From: Hyunsoonleella aestuarii
GTDB taxonomy: Bacteria > Bacteroidota > Bacteroidia > Flavobacteriales > Flavobacteriaceae
Assembly (NCBI RefSeq): GCF_006148925.1
Contig: NZ_VAWB01000001.1
Location: 62,001 to 126,000, forward strand
Length of the DNA stretch: 64,000 nucleotides
Direction of reading: 5' to 3'
Both the position numbers and the translations under genes were made by a program. Under the pieces are notes generated by a model. It was not told the DNA's origin. It worked only from the letters and a program-made list of their open reading frames with translations, and made no database searches. Shown here in pieces: positions 1-8,625 of this stretch (positions are counted from its first letter, which is position 1; every line of letters starts with the position of its first letter).

Positions 1-2117
1 AGGAAGTTACCGTTATAGCCGAAACCTCAACTATTCAGCAAAAAGTAGACAGAAAAGTTATTAATGTTGGTAAGGACTTAGCGAATATGGGAACAGCCAC
101 CGAAATAATGACAGCTGTTCCTTCTATAAATGTAGATGCACAAACTGGGGATATAAGCTTAAGAGGAAACCAAAACGTTCGTGTAATGGTAGATGGCAAA
201 CTTTCTAATATTCCAACAGCTCAATTGCTGCGCCAATTACCGTCCTCCTCAATTAAACAGATTGAACTTATAACTAATCCCTCCGCAAAATATAATCCTG
301 AAGGGATGAGCGGATTAATAAATATTATTCTTCACAAGAATACAAATATTGGGTTTAATGGTGGCTTAAATGTAGGGCTACGTTATCAAAAAGAAGCCAA
401 GTTTAACAGTTCTATTAATATGAATTATAGAAATGGTAAAATCAATCTTTACGGAAGCTATGGTAATAACATTAGAAAAGGTATTAATACTGGACTTATC
501 ACACAAATTGAGAACAACTCCTTTCAAACCTTAAATATTCTAGATAATAACAAATCACATCTGTATAAAATTGGAGTGGATTATTATTTAAACGACAAAA
601 ACACCATCTCAATTTTTACCAATCAAAATACTTTTGATAGTTCAAATGACTTTAGATCTGATTATATATTTAGAAGCAATATGCAAAACAATCAGAGGCA
701 ATTCACCAACTCAATGAATGAAAATGGATCAAGTCAATATAACTTTAATTATAAATTAGACTTTAATAAAGAAGGTAGAAACTTAGAATTAGAAGTTGAC
801 TATAATGATTTTGACAATGAAATTGACACAGACAATATTCAAATTGGCAATAACACTAGGCCTAACTTCATAGAACTTACGGTAACGGATAGAGAGCGTA
901 CCACAATAAATTTAGATTACGTGGATCCAATCTCAGATAAGGCTAAATTGGAATTAGGTCTCCAAGCTATGCTTTTTGATAATTTAATTGAATATGAATC
1001 TGACGCAAGAGTTAGAAATCAAAATGGCATTTATATTCCCACACTTACGGATTATGATTATAAGCGCAATATATACTCTGCTTACATCAATTACAACAAA
1101 AAATTTGAAAAATGGTCTTATCAAATAGGTTTAAGAGCAGAAAGTGTTAATGTAGATGCTAATGCTATTGAAATAGATTTAAGCACGAATAATGAAATCT
1201 TATTTCCTTTTGAAAATGATTATTTTCAAATATACCCTTCATTATTTTTCACATTTAATCCAACAGAGAAAAACTCATATCAATTAAGCTACAGCCGACG
1301 TGTAGACAGACCAAGTGTCGGTCAAGTTAACCCCATACCAGAGTGGAATACACCGTTAGTTTCTAATTTTGGAAATCAAGAACTTGAACCACAATTCACT
1401 AACTCAATTGAGGCCAATTACACGAAACGATTAAAAAAAGGAAACATTACTGGTGGGGTATTCTATAGAATTATTGAAGATGAAATTAATAGAGCCGTTA
1501 AGATAGACCGATCAGATTTATTATCGAACAGATTTATTTTAACCTTCGATAACTTTGACAACACAACGGCTTACGGATTTGAGTTATCTAGTAACTATCG
1601 TCCTACAAAATGGTGGAGTTTCAATGCGAGTTTCGACCTGTATTCACAAACTCAAAAGGGAATTGCAGAACGTATAGATCCAACTTTATTAAATCCGACA
1701 GAAAACGACATTATTGTTGAATCTGTTGAAGTAAATAATGTAATATGGAATTTTAGAGTCTTTAATAATTTTAGAGCAAGTAAAAAATTATCCTTCTCTG
1801 CTTTTGGTATGTATCGTGGAAAAAATACTGGTTTAAACTTTGAAATGGATCCTATGTACTTTGTAAATCTAGGTATGCGTTATTCGTTCTTAGAAAACAA
1901 TAAAGCTACGTTCAGCCTTAACTTTAATGATGTTTTAAATACACAAGAAATTGGCATTTCTAGTGATCGCCCTTATAGTCAAACCGCGGAGTTTGTGCCA
2001 GAATTTAGAACATTTTTTGTCGGGTTATCATATAAATTTGGTGGAGGAAAATACCGAGCTAAATCAAGAAAGCGTCGTGATAACAATGAAAAGTCTGGTG
2101 GCGGCGGTTTCTTATAA
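1..2117 (+). CDS. Outer-membrane beta-barrel (TonB receptor-like) protein, 5' truncated
   Basis: The reading frame is open from the first codon in the window, so the ATG at 87 is internal and the true start lies upstream. What remains is the end of a plug-like domain (NVRVMVDGK, then GLINIILHK) followed by a long series of amphipathic beta strands typical of the OMP_b-brl_3 group of TonB-dependent-receptor relatives. The segment YPSLFFTFNPTEKNSYQLSYSRR and the aromatic barrel strands near the end fit that family. The tail is basic and glycine-rich (SGGGGFL). It should sit in the outer membrane; the substrate cannot be told. Missing upstream residues would include the signal peptide and carboxypeptidase-like domain usual for the family. 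A hairpin terminator follows at 2176-2206. Confidence 0.85.
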   Translation, partial: EVTVIAETSTIQQKVDRKVINVGKDLANMGTATEIMTAVPSINVDAQTGDISLRGNQNVRVMVDGKLSNIPTAQLLRQLPSSSIKQIELITNPSAKYNPEGMSGLINIILHKNTNIGFNGGLNVGLRYQKEAKFNSSINMNYRNGKINLYGSYGNNIRKGINTGLITQIENNSFQTLNILDNNKSHLYKIGVDYYLNDKNTISIFTNQNTFDSSNDFRSDYIFRSNMQNNQRQFTNSMNENGSSQYNFNYKLDFNKEGRNLELEVDYNDFDNEIDTDNIQIGNNTRPNFIELTVTDRERTTINLDYVDPISDKAKLELGLQAMLFDNLIEYESDARVRNQNGIYIPTLTDYDYKRNIYSAYINYNKKFEKWSYQIGLRAESVNVDANAIEIDLSTNNEILFPFENDYFQIYPSLFFTFNPTEKNSYQLSYSRRVDRPSVGQVNPIPEWNTPLVSNFGNQELEPQFTNSIEANYTKRLKKGNITGGVFYRIIEDEINRAVKIDRSDLLSNRFILTFDNFDNTTAYGFELSSNYRPTKWWSFNASFDLYSQTQKGIAERIDPTLLNPTENDIIVESVEVNNVIWNFRVFNNFRASKKLSFSAFGMYRGKNTGLNFEMDPMYFVNLGMRYSFLENNKATFSLNFNDVLNTQEIGISSDRPYSQTAEFVPEFRTFFVGLSYKFGGGKYRAKSRKRRDNNEKSGGGGFL

Positions 2118-2175
2118 CAAAGTTTTAATAGCCTATTTTAGTTGATGGTTAGTATTATTAATAGGTTATTAAATA

Positions 2176-2206
2176 AAATCCCTTAAAGAATATCTTTAAG
2201 GGATTT
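2176..2206 (+). terminator. Intrinsic terminator after the beta-barrel gene
   Basis: A 13-bp perfect inverted repeat (2176-2188 with 2194-2206, 5-nt loop) ends in TTTGTTTT. It lies 59 nt after the stop codon of the upstream gene and should end its transcript. Confidence 0.85.
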
Positions 2207-2392
2207 GTTTTAACTCTATTGTTAAAAAACGAAAATTCAAATGTTAAAATTGTTAAAATTTTATAATTAACGCAATATAAAATATTATTGTACGTTAAAA
2301 GATTATACTCGAACCAAAAACGAAGATATAATTATTTAAGAGTTAGTCACCTTCACATAATAACATTCGTATGATAAAGAGTACTAAAAATT

Positions 2393-2421
2393 AAAACTCG
2401 AAATTATTGATTTCGAGTTTT
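2393..2421 (+). terminator. Orphan intrinsic terminator
   Basis: An 11-bp perfect inverted repeat (2393-2403 with 2411-2421) is followed by a T-run. There is no gene directly upstream, since the preceding terminator already closes the receptor gene. Confidence 0.7.
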
Positions 2422-2442
2422 TTGATTTATTAATGTTAAATT

Positions 2443-2472
2443 TTGTTAAGAATGAAATAAAATCTATTTTTT
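2443..2472 (+). promoter_or_regulatory. Possible promoter for a short RNA
   Basis: TTG at 2443-2445, a 19-nt spacer and TATTTTTT at 2465-2472 match the Bacteroidota housekeeping promoter (TTG, 19 nt, TAnnTTTG) except for the last base. Transcription from about 2480 would stop at the 2531-2557 hairpin and give an RNA of about 75-80 nt. The region is AT-rich, so a chance match is quite possible. Confidence 0.3.
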
Positions 2473-2530
2473 TTCGTCTATAATAATATACTTCACAAAA
2501 TAGTGTTAGTTGGAGTTGATTAATAGCTTA

Positions 2531-2557
2531 AAAACCCGAAACTGTGTTTCGGGTTTT
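2531..2557. terminator. Bidirectional terminator beside fabH
   Basis: A 12-bp perfect inverted repeat with a 3-nt loop is flanked by A-runs on one side and T-runs on the other, so it can work on both strands. On the minus strand it lies just past the fabH stop codon. Confidence 0.85.
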
Positions 2558-2567
2558 TATATTTTTA

Positions 2568-3575
2568 TTACCATTTCATAATAACACTTCCCCAAGTAAA
2601 CCCACTTCCAAAAGCCGCTAATATAACCGTGTCATTTTCTTTTATTTTCCCTTCTTCCCATGCTTCAGTTAATGCAATTACAACAGATGCTGCTGTAGTA
2701 TTACCATATTTTTGAATGTTATTAAATACCTGATCATCTCTCAACCCAAATTTCCTTTGTATAAATTGCGAAATCCTAAGATTTGCTTGATGAGGAATTA
2801 ACATATCAATGTCTTCTTTATTTAAACCATTAGCTTTTAATCCTTCAACTATTGCTTCACTAAAACGCACAACAGCATGCTTAAACACAAATGTTCCGTT
2901 CATATAAGGATAATAAGAAGTATCGTTAGGATCGTTCGCTTCTAATATTTCGGGAACCCAATGTTTAATGCTTGGTCCCTCAACAACAAGCTCTTCCGCA
3001 TATTTCCCTTCGGAATGTAAATGAGAGGATAAGATGCCCTTGGTATTATCTTCACATCTAGACAAAACGGCAGCACCTGCTCCATCACCAAAAATAACAG
3101 TAACACCTCTCCCGCGTGTAGATTTCTCTAATCCTCCAGAATGATATTCGGCACCTATTACAAGTATGTTTTTATACATTCCTGTTTTAATAAATTGATC
3201 GGCTACTGCAACTGCATAAACAAAACCCGTACATTGATTTCTTATGTCTAATGCACCAATTGTAGGCATATCAAGTAAATCTTGAATTTGAACACCACAT
3301 CCAGGGAAATAATAATCTGGACTTAAAGTTGCAAAAATTATAAAATCCACATCATCTTTGGTCAAACCTGCGCGTTCAATAGCAATTTTAGCAGCTTTTG
3401 CACCCATAACAGCAGATGTGTCATCTGAACCTTCTGGAATCCATCTTCGTTCTCTAATTCCAGTACGCTCTTGGATCCATTCATCACTGGTATCCATTAT
3501 TTTTGATAAGTCATGGTTAGTTACAACGTTATCTGGTAAATATTTCCCTAAACCTATTATTCGCGAATTGTACAT
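2568..3575 (-). CDS. fabH: 3-oxoacyl-ACP synthase III
   Basis: FabH condenses an acyl-CoA primer with malonyl-ACP to start type II fatty-acid synthesis in the cytoplasm. The 335-residue length is usual. The catalytic triad is visible: Cys115 in RNQCTGFVYA, His262 in PHQANLRI and Asn292 in KYGNTTAAS. The thiolase-fold glycine-rich stretch FGDGAGAAV precedes them. Other ketoacyl synthase III proteins (for example in specialised lipid pathways) look similar, and flavobacteria often carry several copies, so this may not be the only FabH. It is transcribed away from htpG; the nearby terminator at 2531-2557 closes its transcript. Confidence 0.92.
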   Translation of the reverse strand: MYNSRIIGLGKYLPDNVVTNHDLSKIMDTSDEWIQERTGIRERRWIPEGSDDTSAVMGAKAAKIAIERAGLTKDDVDFIIFATLSPDYYFPGCGVQIQDLLDMPTIGALDIRNQCTGFVYAVAVADQFIKTGMYKNILVIGAEYHSGGLEKSTRGRGVTVIFGDGAGAAVLSRCEDNTKGILSSHLHSEGKYAEELVVEGPSIKHWVPEILEANDPNDTSYYPYMNGTFVFKHAVVRFSEAIVEGLKANGLNKEDIDMLIPHQANLRISQFIQRKFGLRDDQVFNNIQKYGNTTAASVVIALTEAWEEGKIKENDTVILAAFGSGFTWGSVIMKW

Positions 3576-3625
3576 AATTGAATTTTATAAGAAATATAAA
3601 ATTACGAATTAAACTTTTAATAAAA

Positions 3626-3661
3626 TGTCAGTTTGTCACATTTTAAGTCTTGGCATTTTTG
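3626..3661 (+). promoter_or_regulatory. Possible heat-shock control region of htpG
   Basis: Two TGTCA pentamers (3626-3630 and 3634-3638) are followed by TTGGCA (3650-3655) and TTTTTG (3656-3661), about 50 bp before the htpG start. This arrangement differs from the ordinary housekeeping promoter and sits before a chaperone gene, so stress control is a reasonable inference. No CIRCE-type inverted repeat was seen. Confidence 0.4.
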
Positions 3662-3708
3662 TTGACTATTCATGAATCAGAATAATAAATTAAATAAACA
3701 CAGATATC

Positions 3709-5619
3709 ATGACAAAAGGAAACATTAATGTGTCGGTAGAAAACATCTTCCCACTCATTAAAAAATTCTTGTATAGCGACCACGAAATATTTTTACGTGA
3801 GTTAATCAGTAATGCTACAGATGCAACGTTGAAGTTAAAACACCTATCAAACGTTGGCGATGCTAAAGTTGAATATGGCAATCCTAAAATTGAGGTTAAA
3901 ATTGACAAGGACAACAAAAAACTTCATATAACAGATCAAGGTCTTGGAATGACAGCTGATGAAGTTGAAAAATATATTAACCAAGTAGCCTTTTCTGGAG
4001 CTGAAGAATTTTTAGATAAGTATAAAGATTCTGCAAAAGACTCTGGTATTATTGGTCATTTTGGTCTAGGTTTCTACTCGGCATTTATGGTTGCAGAAAA
4101 AGTAGAAATTATCACGAAGTCTTATACTAATGAACCTGCAGCTCATTGGACATGCGATGGTTCCCCTGAATTCACTTTAGAACCTACAGAAAAAACTGAA
4201 AGAGGTACAGAAATTATTCTTCACATTGCAGAAGATTCAACCGAATTCCTTGAAGAATCGCGTATTCGTGAGTTACTTAATAAATATAACAAGTTTATGC
4301 CTATTCCAATTAAGTTTGGAACTAAAGAAATAAACGATCCAGAACACGAACCAAAAACTACAAAAGATAAAGACGGTAAAGAAACAACTGAACCTCACAG
4401 AAAAATAACTGTTGACGACATCATCAATAACCCAAATCCTGCTTGGACTAAACAGCCTGCAGATTTAAATGATGAAGATTATAGTAATTTCTATAGGGAA
4501 TTGTATCCTATGCAGTTTGAAGAACCGTTGTTCAATATTCACTTAAATGTAGATTACCCGTTCAACCTTACTGGCATTTTATATTTCCCAAAAATGACGA
4601 ACGATTTAAATATTCAAAAGGATAAAATTCAACTGTATCAAAATCAAGTTTTTGTTACTGATAATGTAGAAGGCATTGTTCCAGAATTTTTAACTATGCT
4701 GCGTGGTGTGATAGATTCTCCAGACATTCCATTAAATGTGTCTCGATCTTATTTACAAGCAGATGGTGCTGTAAAAAAGATTTCATCCTATATAACCAGA
4801 AAAGTAGCAGATAAATTAAAATCGTTATTCAATAATAGCCGTGAAGATTTTGAAGCCAAATGGAACGATATTAAAATCGTTATCGAATACGGTATGCTTT
4901 CAGAGGAAAAATTCTTTGAAAAAGCCGATGCTTTTGCATTATACCCAACCGTAGATGGTAAATACTATACATACGAAGAGTTATACAATAAAATTAAAGC
5001 AAAACAAACCGATAAAGATGATAAATTAGTTATTCTTTATGCTTCAGATAAAGATGCGCAACACAGTTACATTGAAGCTGCTAAAGCTAAAGATTATGAG
5101 GTGTTGTTGTTAGATTCTCCAATTGTTTCTCATTTAATTCAGAAACTAGAAAGCACCAAAGAAAACATTTCTTTCGCTCGTGTTGATGGTGATCATATTG
5201 ACAACTTAATTAAGAAAGATGACACAATTATTTCAAAATTAGATGAAGACCAAAAGAAAAGTCTTGACGAATTACTAAAAGAAGTCATTCCTTCAGAAAA
5301 ATTCATGGTGCAGTTAGAAGCTATGGATAGTAATGCAAGTCCATTTATTATCACTCAACCAGAATTTATGCGTCGTATGAAAGAGATGCAACAAACCGGA
5401 GGAGGCGGTATGTTTGGTATGGGCAACATGCCAGAAATGTACAATTTAGTAGTAAACACAAATTCTGAATTGGTTGGTGAAATATTAAATACCAAAACCA
5501 AAAAGAAACAAGAGCGTTTAATTAACCAAAGCTTAGATTTGGCACGATTATCGCAAGGTTTATTGAAAGGTGAAGAACTTACAAACTTTATCAAACGTAG
5601 CTACGATATGATAAAATAA
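3709..5619 (+). CDS. htpG: Molecular chaperone HtpG (Hsp90 family)
   Basis: HtpG is the bacterial Hsp90, an ATP-dependent dimeric cytosolic chaperone. The N-terminal ATPase (GHKL) signatures are present: RELISNATDA, DQGLGM and GHFGLGFYSAFMV. A charged linker rich in Lys, Glu and Asp lies near residues 214-232, then the middle domain with the SRSYLQ segment. The C-terminal part carries a Gly/Met-rich stretch around residues 562-578 (GGGGMFGMGNMPEMYN). The 636-residue length is normal. The gene stands alone, divergent from fabH, with a terminator after it, and the upstream TGTCA repeats suggest heat-shock control. Confidence 0.96.
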   Translation: MTKGNINVSVENIFPLIKKFLYSDHEIFLRELISNATDATLKLKHLSNVGDAKVEYGNPKIEVKIDKDNKKLHITDQGLGMTADEVEKYINQVAFSGAEEFLDKYKDSAKDSGIIGHFGLGFYSAFMVAEKVEIITKSYTNEPAAHWTCDGSPEFTLEPTEKTERGTEIILHIAEDSTEFLEESRIRELLNKYNKFMPIPIKFGTKEINDPEHEPKTTKDKDGKETTEPHRKITVDDIINNPNPAWTKQPADLNDEDYSNFYRELYPMQFEEPLFNIHLNVDYPFNLTGILYFPKMTNDLNIQKDKIQLYQNQVFVTDNVEGIVPEFLTMLRGVIDSPDIPLNVSRSYLQADGAVKKISSYITRKVADKLKSLFNNSREDFEAKWNDIKIVIEYGMLSEEKFFEKADAFALYPTVDGKYYTYEELYNKIKAKQTDKDDKLVILYASDKDAQHSYIEAAKAKDYEVLLLDSPIVSHLIQKLESTKENISFARVDGDHIDNLIKKDDTIISKLDEDQKKSLDELLKEVIPSEKFMVQLEAMDSNASPFIITQPEFMRRMKEMQQTGGGGMFGMGNMPEMYNLVVNTNSELVGEILNTKTKKKQERLINQSLDLARLSQGLLKGEELTNFIKRSYDMIK

Positions 5620-5657
5620 GTTGACACGCTGATTCAATCAGCATCCTATATAAATCT

Positions 5658-5688
5658 AAAACCACTTTGTTAAAAACAGAGTGGTTTT
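5658..5688 (+). terminator. Intrinsic terminator of htpG
   Basis: A 9-bp stem (5658-5666 with 5680-5688) is followed by six T residues, 39 nt after the htpG stop. Confidence 0.85.
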
Positions 5689-5704
5689 TTGTTTTGATGA
5701 AATT

Positions 5705-5734
5705 TGATATAGAAAAATTTTCTTCTACCTTCGT
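5705..5734 (+). promoter_or_regulatory. Promoter of the MOSC gene
   Basis: TTG at 5705-5707, exactly 19 nt, then TACCTTCG at 5727-5734 differ from the Bacteroidota consensus TAnnTTTG by one base. The TTG start codon at 5787 lies about 50 nt downstream. Confidence 0.6.
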
Positions 5735-5786
5735 TACTAACCAGTCTGATATTTAAAACACCTTTACAGCAAAAACAAACTGAGAT

Positions 5787-6422
5787 TTGAAAATAATTTC
5801 AACCAACATAGGAAAGCCAACCACCATTTCTTGGAACGGAAAAGAAGTAACAACCGGAATCTATAAAAAACCCGTAAATCATCGGATACTTTTTGGGAAT
5901 CAATGTGTTCAAAATGACGAGATTTCTGATAGGAACGTCCATGGAGGTGAGTTTAAAGCCTGTTATCTATTTTCTTCAGATCAATACTCTTATTGGAAAA
6001 ACTTATACCCCAATTTAGATTGGGAATATGGTATGTTCGGAGAAAATCTAACTATTTCAGGTTTAAACGAAAAAGATATTTGCGTTGGTGATATTTTTGA
6101 AATAGGAACCTCTTTAGTTCAAGTGACTCAACCTCGTGAACCATGTTTTAAACTTGGAATAAAGTTTGGCTCGCAACAAGTTGTAAAGCAGTTCATTGAG
6201 CACGGTTACCCTGGGACTTATATACGTATACTGGAAGAAGGTTATGTTAAAAATGGAGATTCGTTGAAGTTAGTTGAAAGAGTAAAAGATAGCATCAGCA
6301 CTTGGCAACTATTTAACCTATTGTACAGTAAAGAAAAAAATCAGGAGCACATTAAATTAATCATGAACAATAACGCTTTACCAAAGCGAAAAAGAAATAA
6401 ACTGATTTCTTTTTTAAAATAA
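5787..6422 (+). CDS. MOSC-domain protein (YiiM-like)
   Basis: MOSC domains are built around a conserved cysteine and are found in molybdenum-cofactor sulfurases and in small stand-alone proteins such as YiiM, which reduce N-hydroxylated compounds. Here the cysteine is Cys120 in QPREPCFKLG, preceded by the family segment YGMFGENLTI. The length (211 residues) fits the stand-alone type, with a helical C-terminal extension after residue 160. The start codon is TTG: the N-terminus MKIISTNIGKP is the usual one for the family and there is no in-frame ATG nearby. Its substrate is not known from sequence. Confidence 0.85.
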   Translation: MKIISTNIGKPTTISWNGKEVTTGIYKKPVNHRILFGNQCVQNDEISDRNVHGGEFKACYLFSSDQYSYWKNLYPNLDWEYGMFGENLTISGLNEKDICVGDIFEIGTSLVQVTQPREPCFKLGIKFGSQQVVKQFIEHGYPGTYIRILEEGYVKNGDSLKLVERVKDSISTWQLFNLLYSKEKNQEHIKLIMNNNALPKRKRNKLISFLK

Positions 6423-6440
6423 TGTTATAAGCCTTTAACG

Positions 6441-6448
6441 TATCTTTG
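6441..6448 (+). promoter_or_regulatory. -7 promoter element before the RhlE-like helicase
   Basis: TATCTTTG is a perfect match to the Bacteroidota -7 element TAnnTTTG. The ATG at 6463 follows by 14 nt, so the leader would be under 10 nt. No good -33 TTG was found at the expected distance. Confidence 0.5.
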
Positions 6449-6462
6449 TTATAAACCAAATA

Positions 6463-7704
6463 ATGTCTTTTAAAGATCTACAACTACGCAAAACTATTCG
6501 ACGAGCTGTTGCCGAAGCTGGATATGACACCCCAACGGAAGTTCAAATAAAAACCATCCCTCATATTTTAGCGAAAAAAGACGTGATTGTTTCTGCTCAA
6601 ACGGGTACAGGGAAAACCGCTGCATTCGCATTACCTATTTTAAATTCTTTATTAGATCAACAAGATGCCCCAAAAAAAGGAAAAACCATAAAAGCCTTAA
6701 TTATTAGTCCAACACGAGAGCTAGCCATACAAATTCAGGAAAATTTTAAAACCTACAGCACTTATACGAACTTAAGAACCGCAGTAATATATGGAGGCAC
6801 CTCATTGGAACCTCAAAAAAATATTTTAAAAAAAGGAATTGACATATTAACTGCTACTCCTGGACGCTTATTGGATTTACATAAACAAGACATTGTAAAT
6901 CTTGATTATGTAGAAACACTAGTTTTGGATGAAGCGGACCTGATGCTTGATATGGGATTTATCGATGATGTTAGAAAGATTGAGCGGTTATGTACTCGAG
7001 AAAAACAAATTCTTTTGTTTTCGGCTACCATACCCCATAAGGTTGAATATCTCGCCAACACCATCTTAAACAATCCCGAACGAATTGAAGTAGCACAAAA
7101 TTCATCAACTTCTAAAGAGGTAAACCAGCTACTTTATTATGTTCCGAAGCGCAATAAAATTGAATTGTGTTTACACCTTTTAAGGAATACCATAGGAGGA
7201 AGTATAATAATTTTTAGACGCACCAAATTTGGAGTAGATAAGCTTGAAAAAACCTTATTAAAAAACGGATATAAAGTTGACAGTATCCATGGAGATAAAA
7301 GTCAGACAGCAAGGCAAGAGGCCTTAAATAGATTTAAAAATAACGATGTTAATATTCTAATAGCAACAGATGTAGCTGCCAGAGGAATTGACATTAACGA
7401 ATTAGATGCTGTTGTTAATTTTGATCTTCCAAATATTCCAGAAACTTATGTCCATAGAATTGGTCGAACTGCAAGGGCAGGTAATTCGGGAGAAGCTTAT
7501 TCTTTTTGTTCTGCAGATGAAAAGAATTATGTTAAATCCATACAAGAGTTAATTAAATTAAAGATTAATGTTATTGAGGACCACCCCTATTCTATGGATC
7601 CTAAAGCTAAAACTATTATTCATAAATCAAAAAACCCTAAAAGTAAACATAAGAAAGGTAGAAAGAGTCAAGCTTCAAAAAAGAAAAAGAAACGCTGGTA
7701 CTAA
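6463..7704 (+). CDS. DEAD-box RNA helicase (RhlE-like)
   Basis: This is an ATP-dependent RNA helicase of the DEAD-box superfamily, likely acting in ribosome assembly or RNA turnover. Motif I AQTGTGKT is at residues 45-52, motif II DEAD at 156-159, motif III SAT at 187-189 and motif VI HRIGRTARAG starts at His331. After the two RecA-like domains there is only a short lysine-rich tail, as in RhlE-type enzymes. It differs from the second helicase in this window (42771-44567), which has an added RNA-binding domain. Its stop codon overlaps the next start by one base (TAATG), so the two genes are translationally coupled. Confidence 0.93.
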   Translation: MSFKDLQLRKTIRRAVAEAGYDTPTEVQIKTIPHILAKKDVIVSAQTGTGKTAAFALPILNSLLDQQDAPKKGKTIKALIISPTRELAIQIQENFKTYSTYTNLRTAVIYGGTSLEPQKNILKKGIDILTATPGRLLDLHKQDIVNLDYVETLVLDEADLMLDMGFIDDVRKIERLCTREKQILLFSATIPHKVEYLANTILNNPERIEVAQNSSTSKEVNQLLYYVPKRNKIELCLHLLRNTIGGSIIIFRRTKFGVDKLEKTLLKNGYKVDSIHGDKSQTARQEALNRFKNNDVNILIATDVAARGIDINELDAVVNFDLPNIPETYVHRIGRTARAGNSGEAYSFCSADEKNYVKSIQELIKLKINVIEDHPYSMDPKAKTIIHKSKNPKSKHKKGRKSQASKKKKKRWY

Positions 7705-8210
7705 TGAAAGAGGAAATATTAAAACTTATTAATAATCTTGATTTACGGCCTCATCCAGAAGGTGGTTACTTCAAAGAAACCTATAGAAGCAGCGACATAA
7801 TTACAGAGGATAATTTAAATGATAATTTTCAAGGTGATAGAAATTTTTCGACGGCAATATATTTTTTATTGACTTCTGATTCTTTTTCAGCTTTTCATCG
7901 TATTAATCAAGATGAGTTTTGGCATTTTTATAAAGGATCTTCTATTAAACTTCACATCATTTCTGATGACGGTATTTATTCAGTTATAACAATTGGTAAT
8001 AACCTTGAAACAGGTGAAGTGCCACAATTCGTTGTTCCTGCGAAACATTGGTTTGCCGCAGAAGTAATAAAAAATGATAGCTATAGTCTAATAGGTTGTA
8101 CTGTATCTCCTGGATTTGACTTCAAAGATTTTGAACTTGCCGAAAGATCTCAACTCATTTCAGAATTTCCAAATCACAAAACCGAAATATCAAGGCTTAC
8201 ACGAAAATAA
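7704..8210 (+). CDS. DUF985-family cupin protein
   Basis: This 168-residue protein belongs to the DUF985 cupin group. The opening LRPHPEGGYFKETYRS is the hallmark, followed by STAIYFLL and a cupin strand with FHRINQDEFWHFYKG that would hold the conserved histidine and glutamate. Cupins form a small beta-barrel and often bind sugars or metals; no activity can be assigned here. It is joined to the helicase gene by a one-base overlap, which implies co-transcription but not necessarily a shared function. Confidence 0.87.
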   Translation: MKEEILKLINNLDLRPHPEGGYFKETYRSSDIITEDNLNDNFQGDRNFSTAIYFLLTSDSFSAFHRINQDEFWHFYKGSSIKLHIISDDGIYSVITIGNNLETGEVPQFVVPAKHWFAAEVIKNDSYSLIGCTVSPGFDFKDFELAERSQLISEFPNHKTEISRLTRK

Positions 8211-8217
8211 AGAACCA

Positions 8218-8625
8218 TTATTCCAATCTTCGGTTAAAATAATGCTTCAAAAATGAAACTTGTACAAATGACATTAGTGCTAAAAGCATCATGGCATACA
8301 TTAAAGTTTTAGACATTTTAAAACCTGATAACACATCCGAAATACTGCTCTTTACAAACAATATTTTATCCGAGCTTGATAGCCAATTAGATGTTTCGGT
8401 TGGTGCTTCAAAAAACAATATATAACTTATTAAGGCACCAAACCCTAAAAAAATTATAGTCCAAGTAAATTTTGAAATCAAAGGTTTATAAACGGTTGCT
8501 TGAGAATAATCAGTTACTCGAGCCATAACATTGTCTATAAAATCACTAGACGGACTTTTTAATGATGCATCTCTAAAAACTTTCTTAGTTAAATCATCCA
8601 AATATTTATCTTCCTGGTCTTTCAT
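8218..8625 (-). CDS. Putative anti-sigma factor / small membrane protein
   Basis: A 135-residue protein with a soluble acidic N-terminal half (about 1-48) and two hydrophobic segments (about residues 50-70 and 108-126) suited to spanning the inner membrane. It overlaps the end of the sigma-factor gene by 20 nt, and small membrane proteins in this position are commonly anti-sigma factors that hold the sigma factor at the membrane. The sequence lacks a clear zinc-binding ZAS motif (HxxxCxxC), so the assignment rests on position and topology. Flavobacterial sigma operons of this type often carry such an unnamed second gene. Confidence 0.6.
   Translation of the reverse strand: MKDQEDKYLDDLTKKVFRDASLKSPSSDFIDNVMARVTDYSQATVYKPLISKFTWTIIFLGFGALISYILFFEAPTETSNWLSSSDKILFVKSSISDVLSGFKMSKTLMYAMMLLALMSFVQVSFLKHYFNRRLE

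Larger units (their letters stand above)
2207..2567. other. Gene-free gap with two further terminators
   Basis: No convincing ORF lies between the first terminator and the end of fabH. The gap is very AT-rich and carries two more terminator hairpins (2393-2421 and 2531-2557). A terminator with no gene in front of it suggests short non-coding transcripts, but only one promoter-like sequence (2443-2472) could be found. Confidence 0.6.

Noticed and set aside
1951-2145. 64-codon ORF overlapping the receptor end
   Set aside because: Out-of-frame shadow of the beta-barrel gene.
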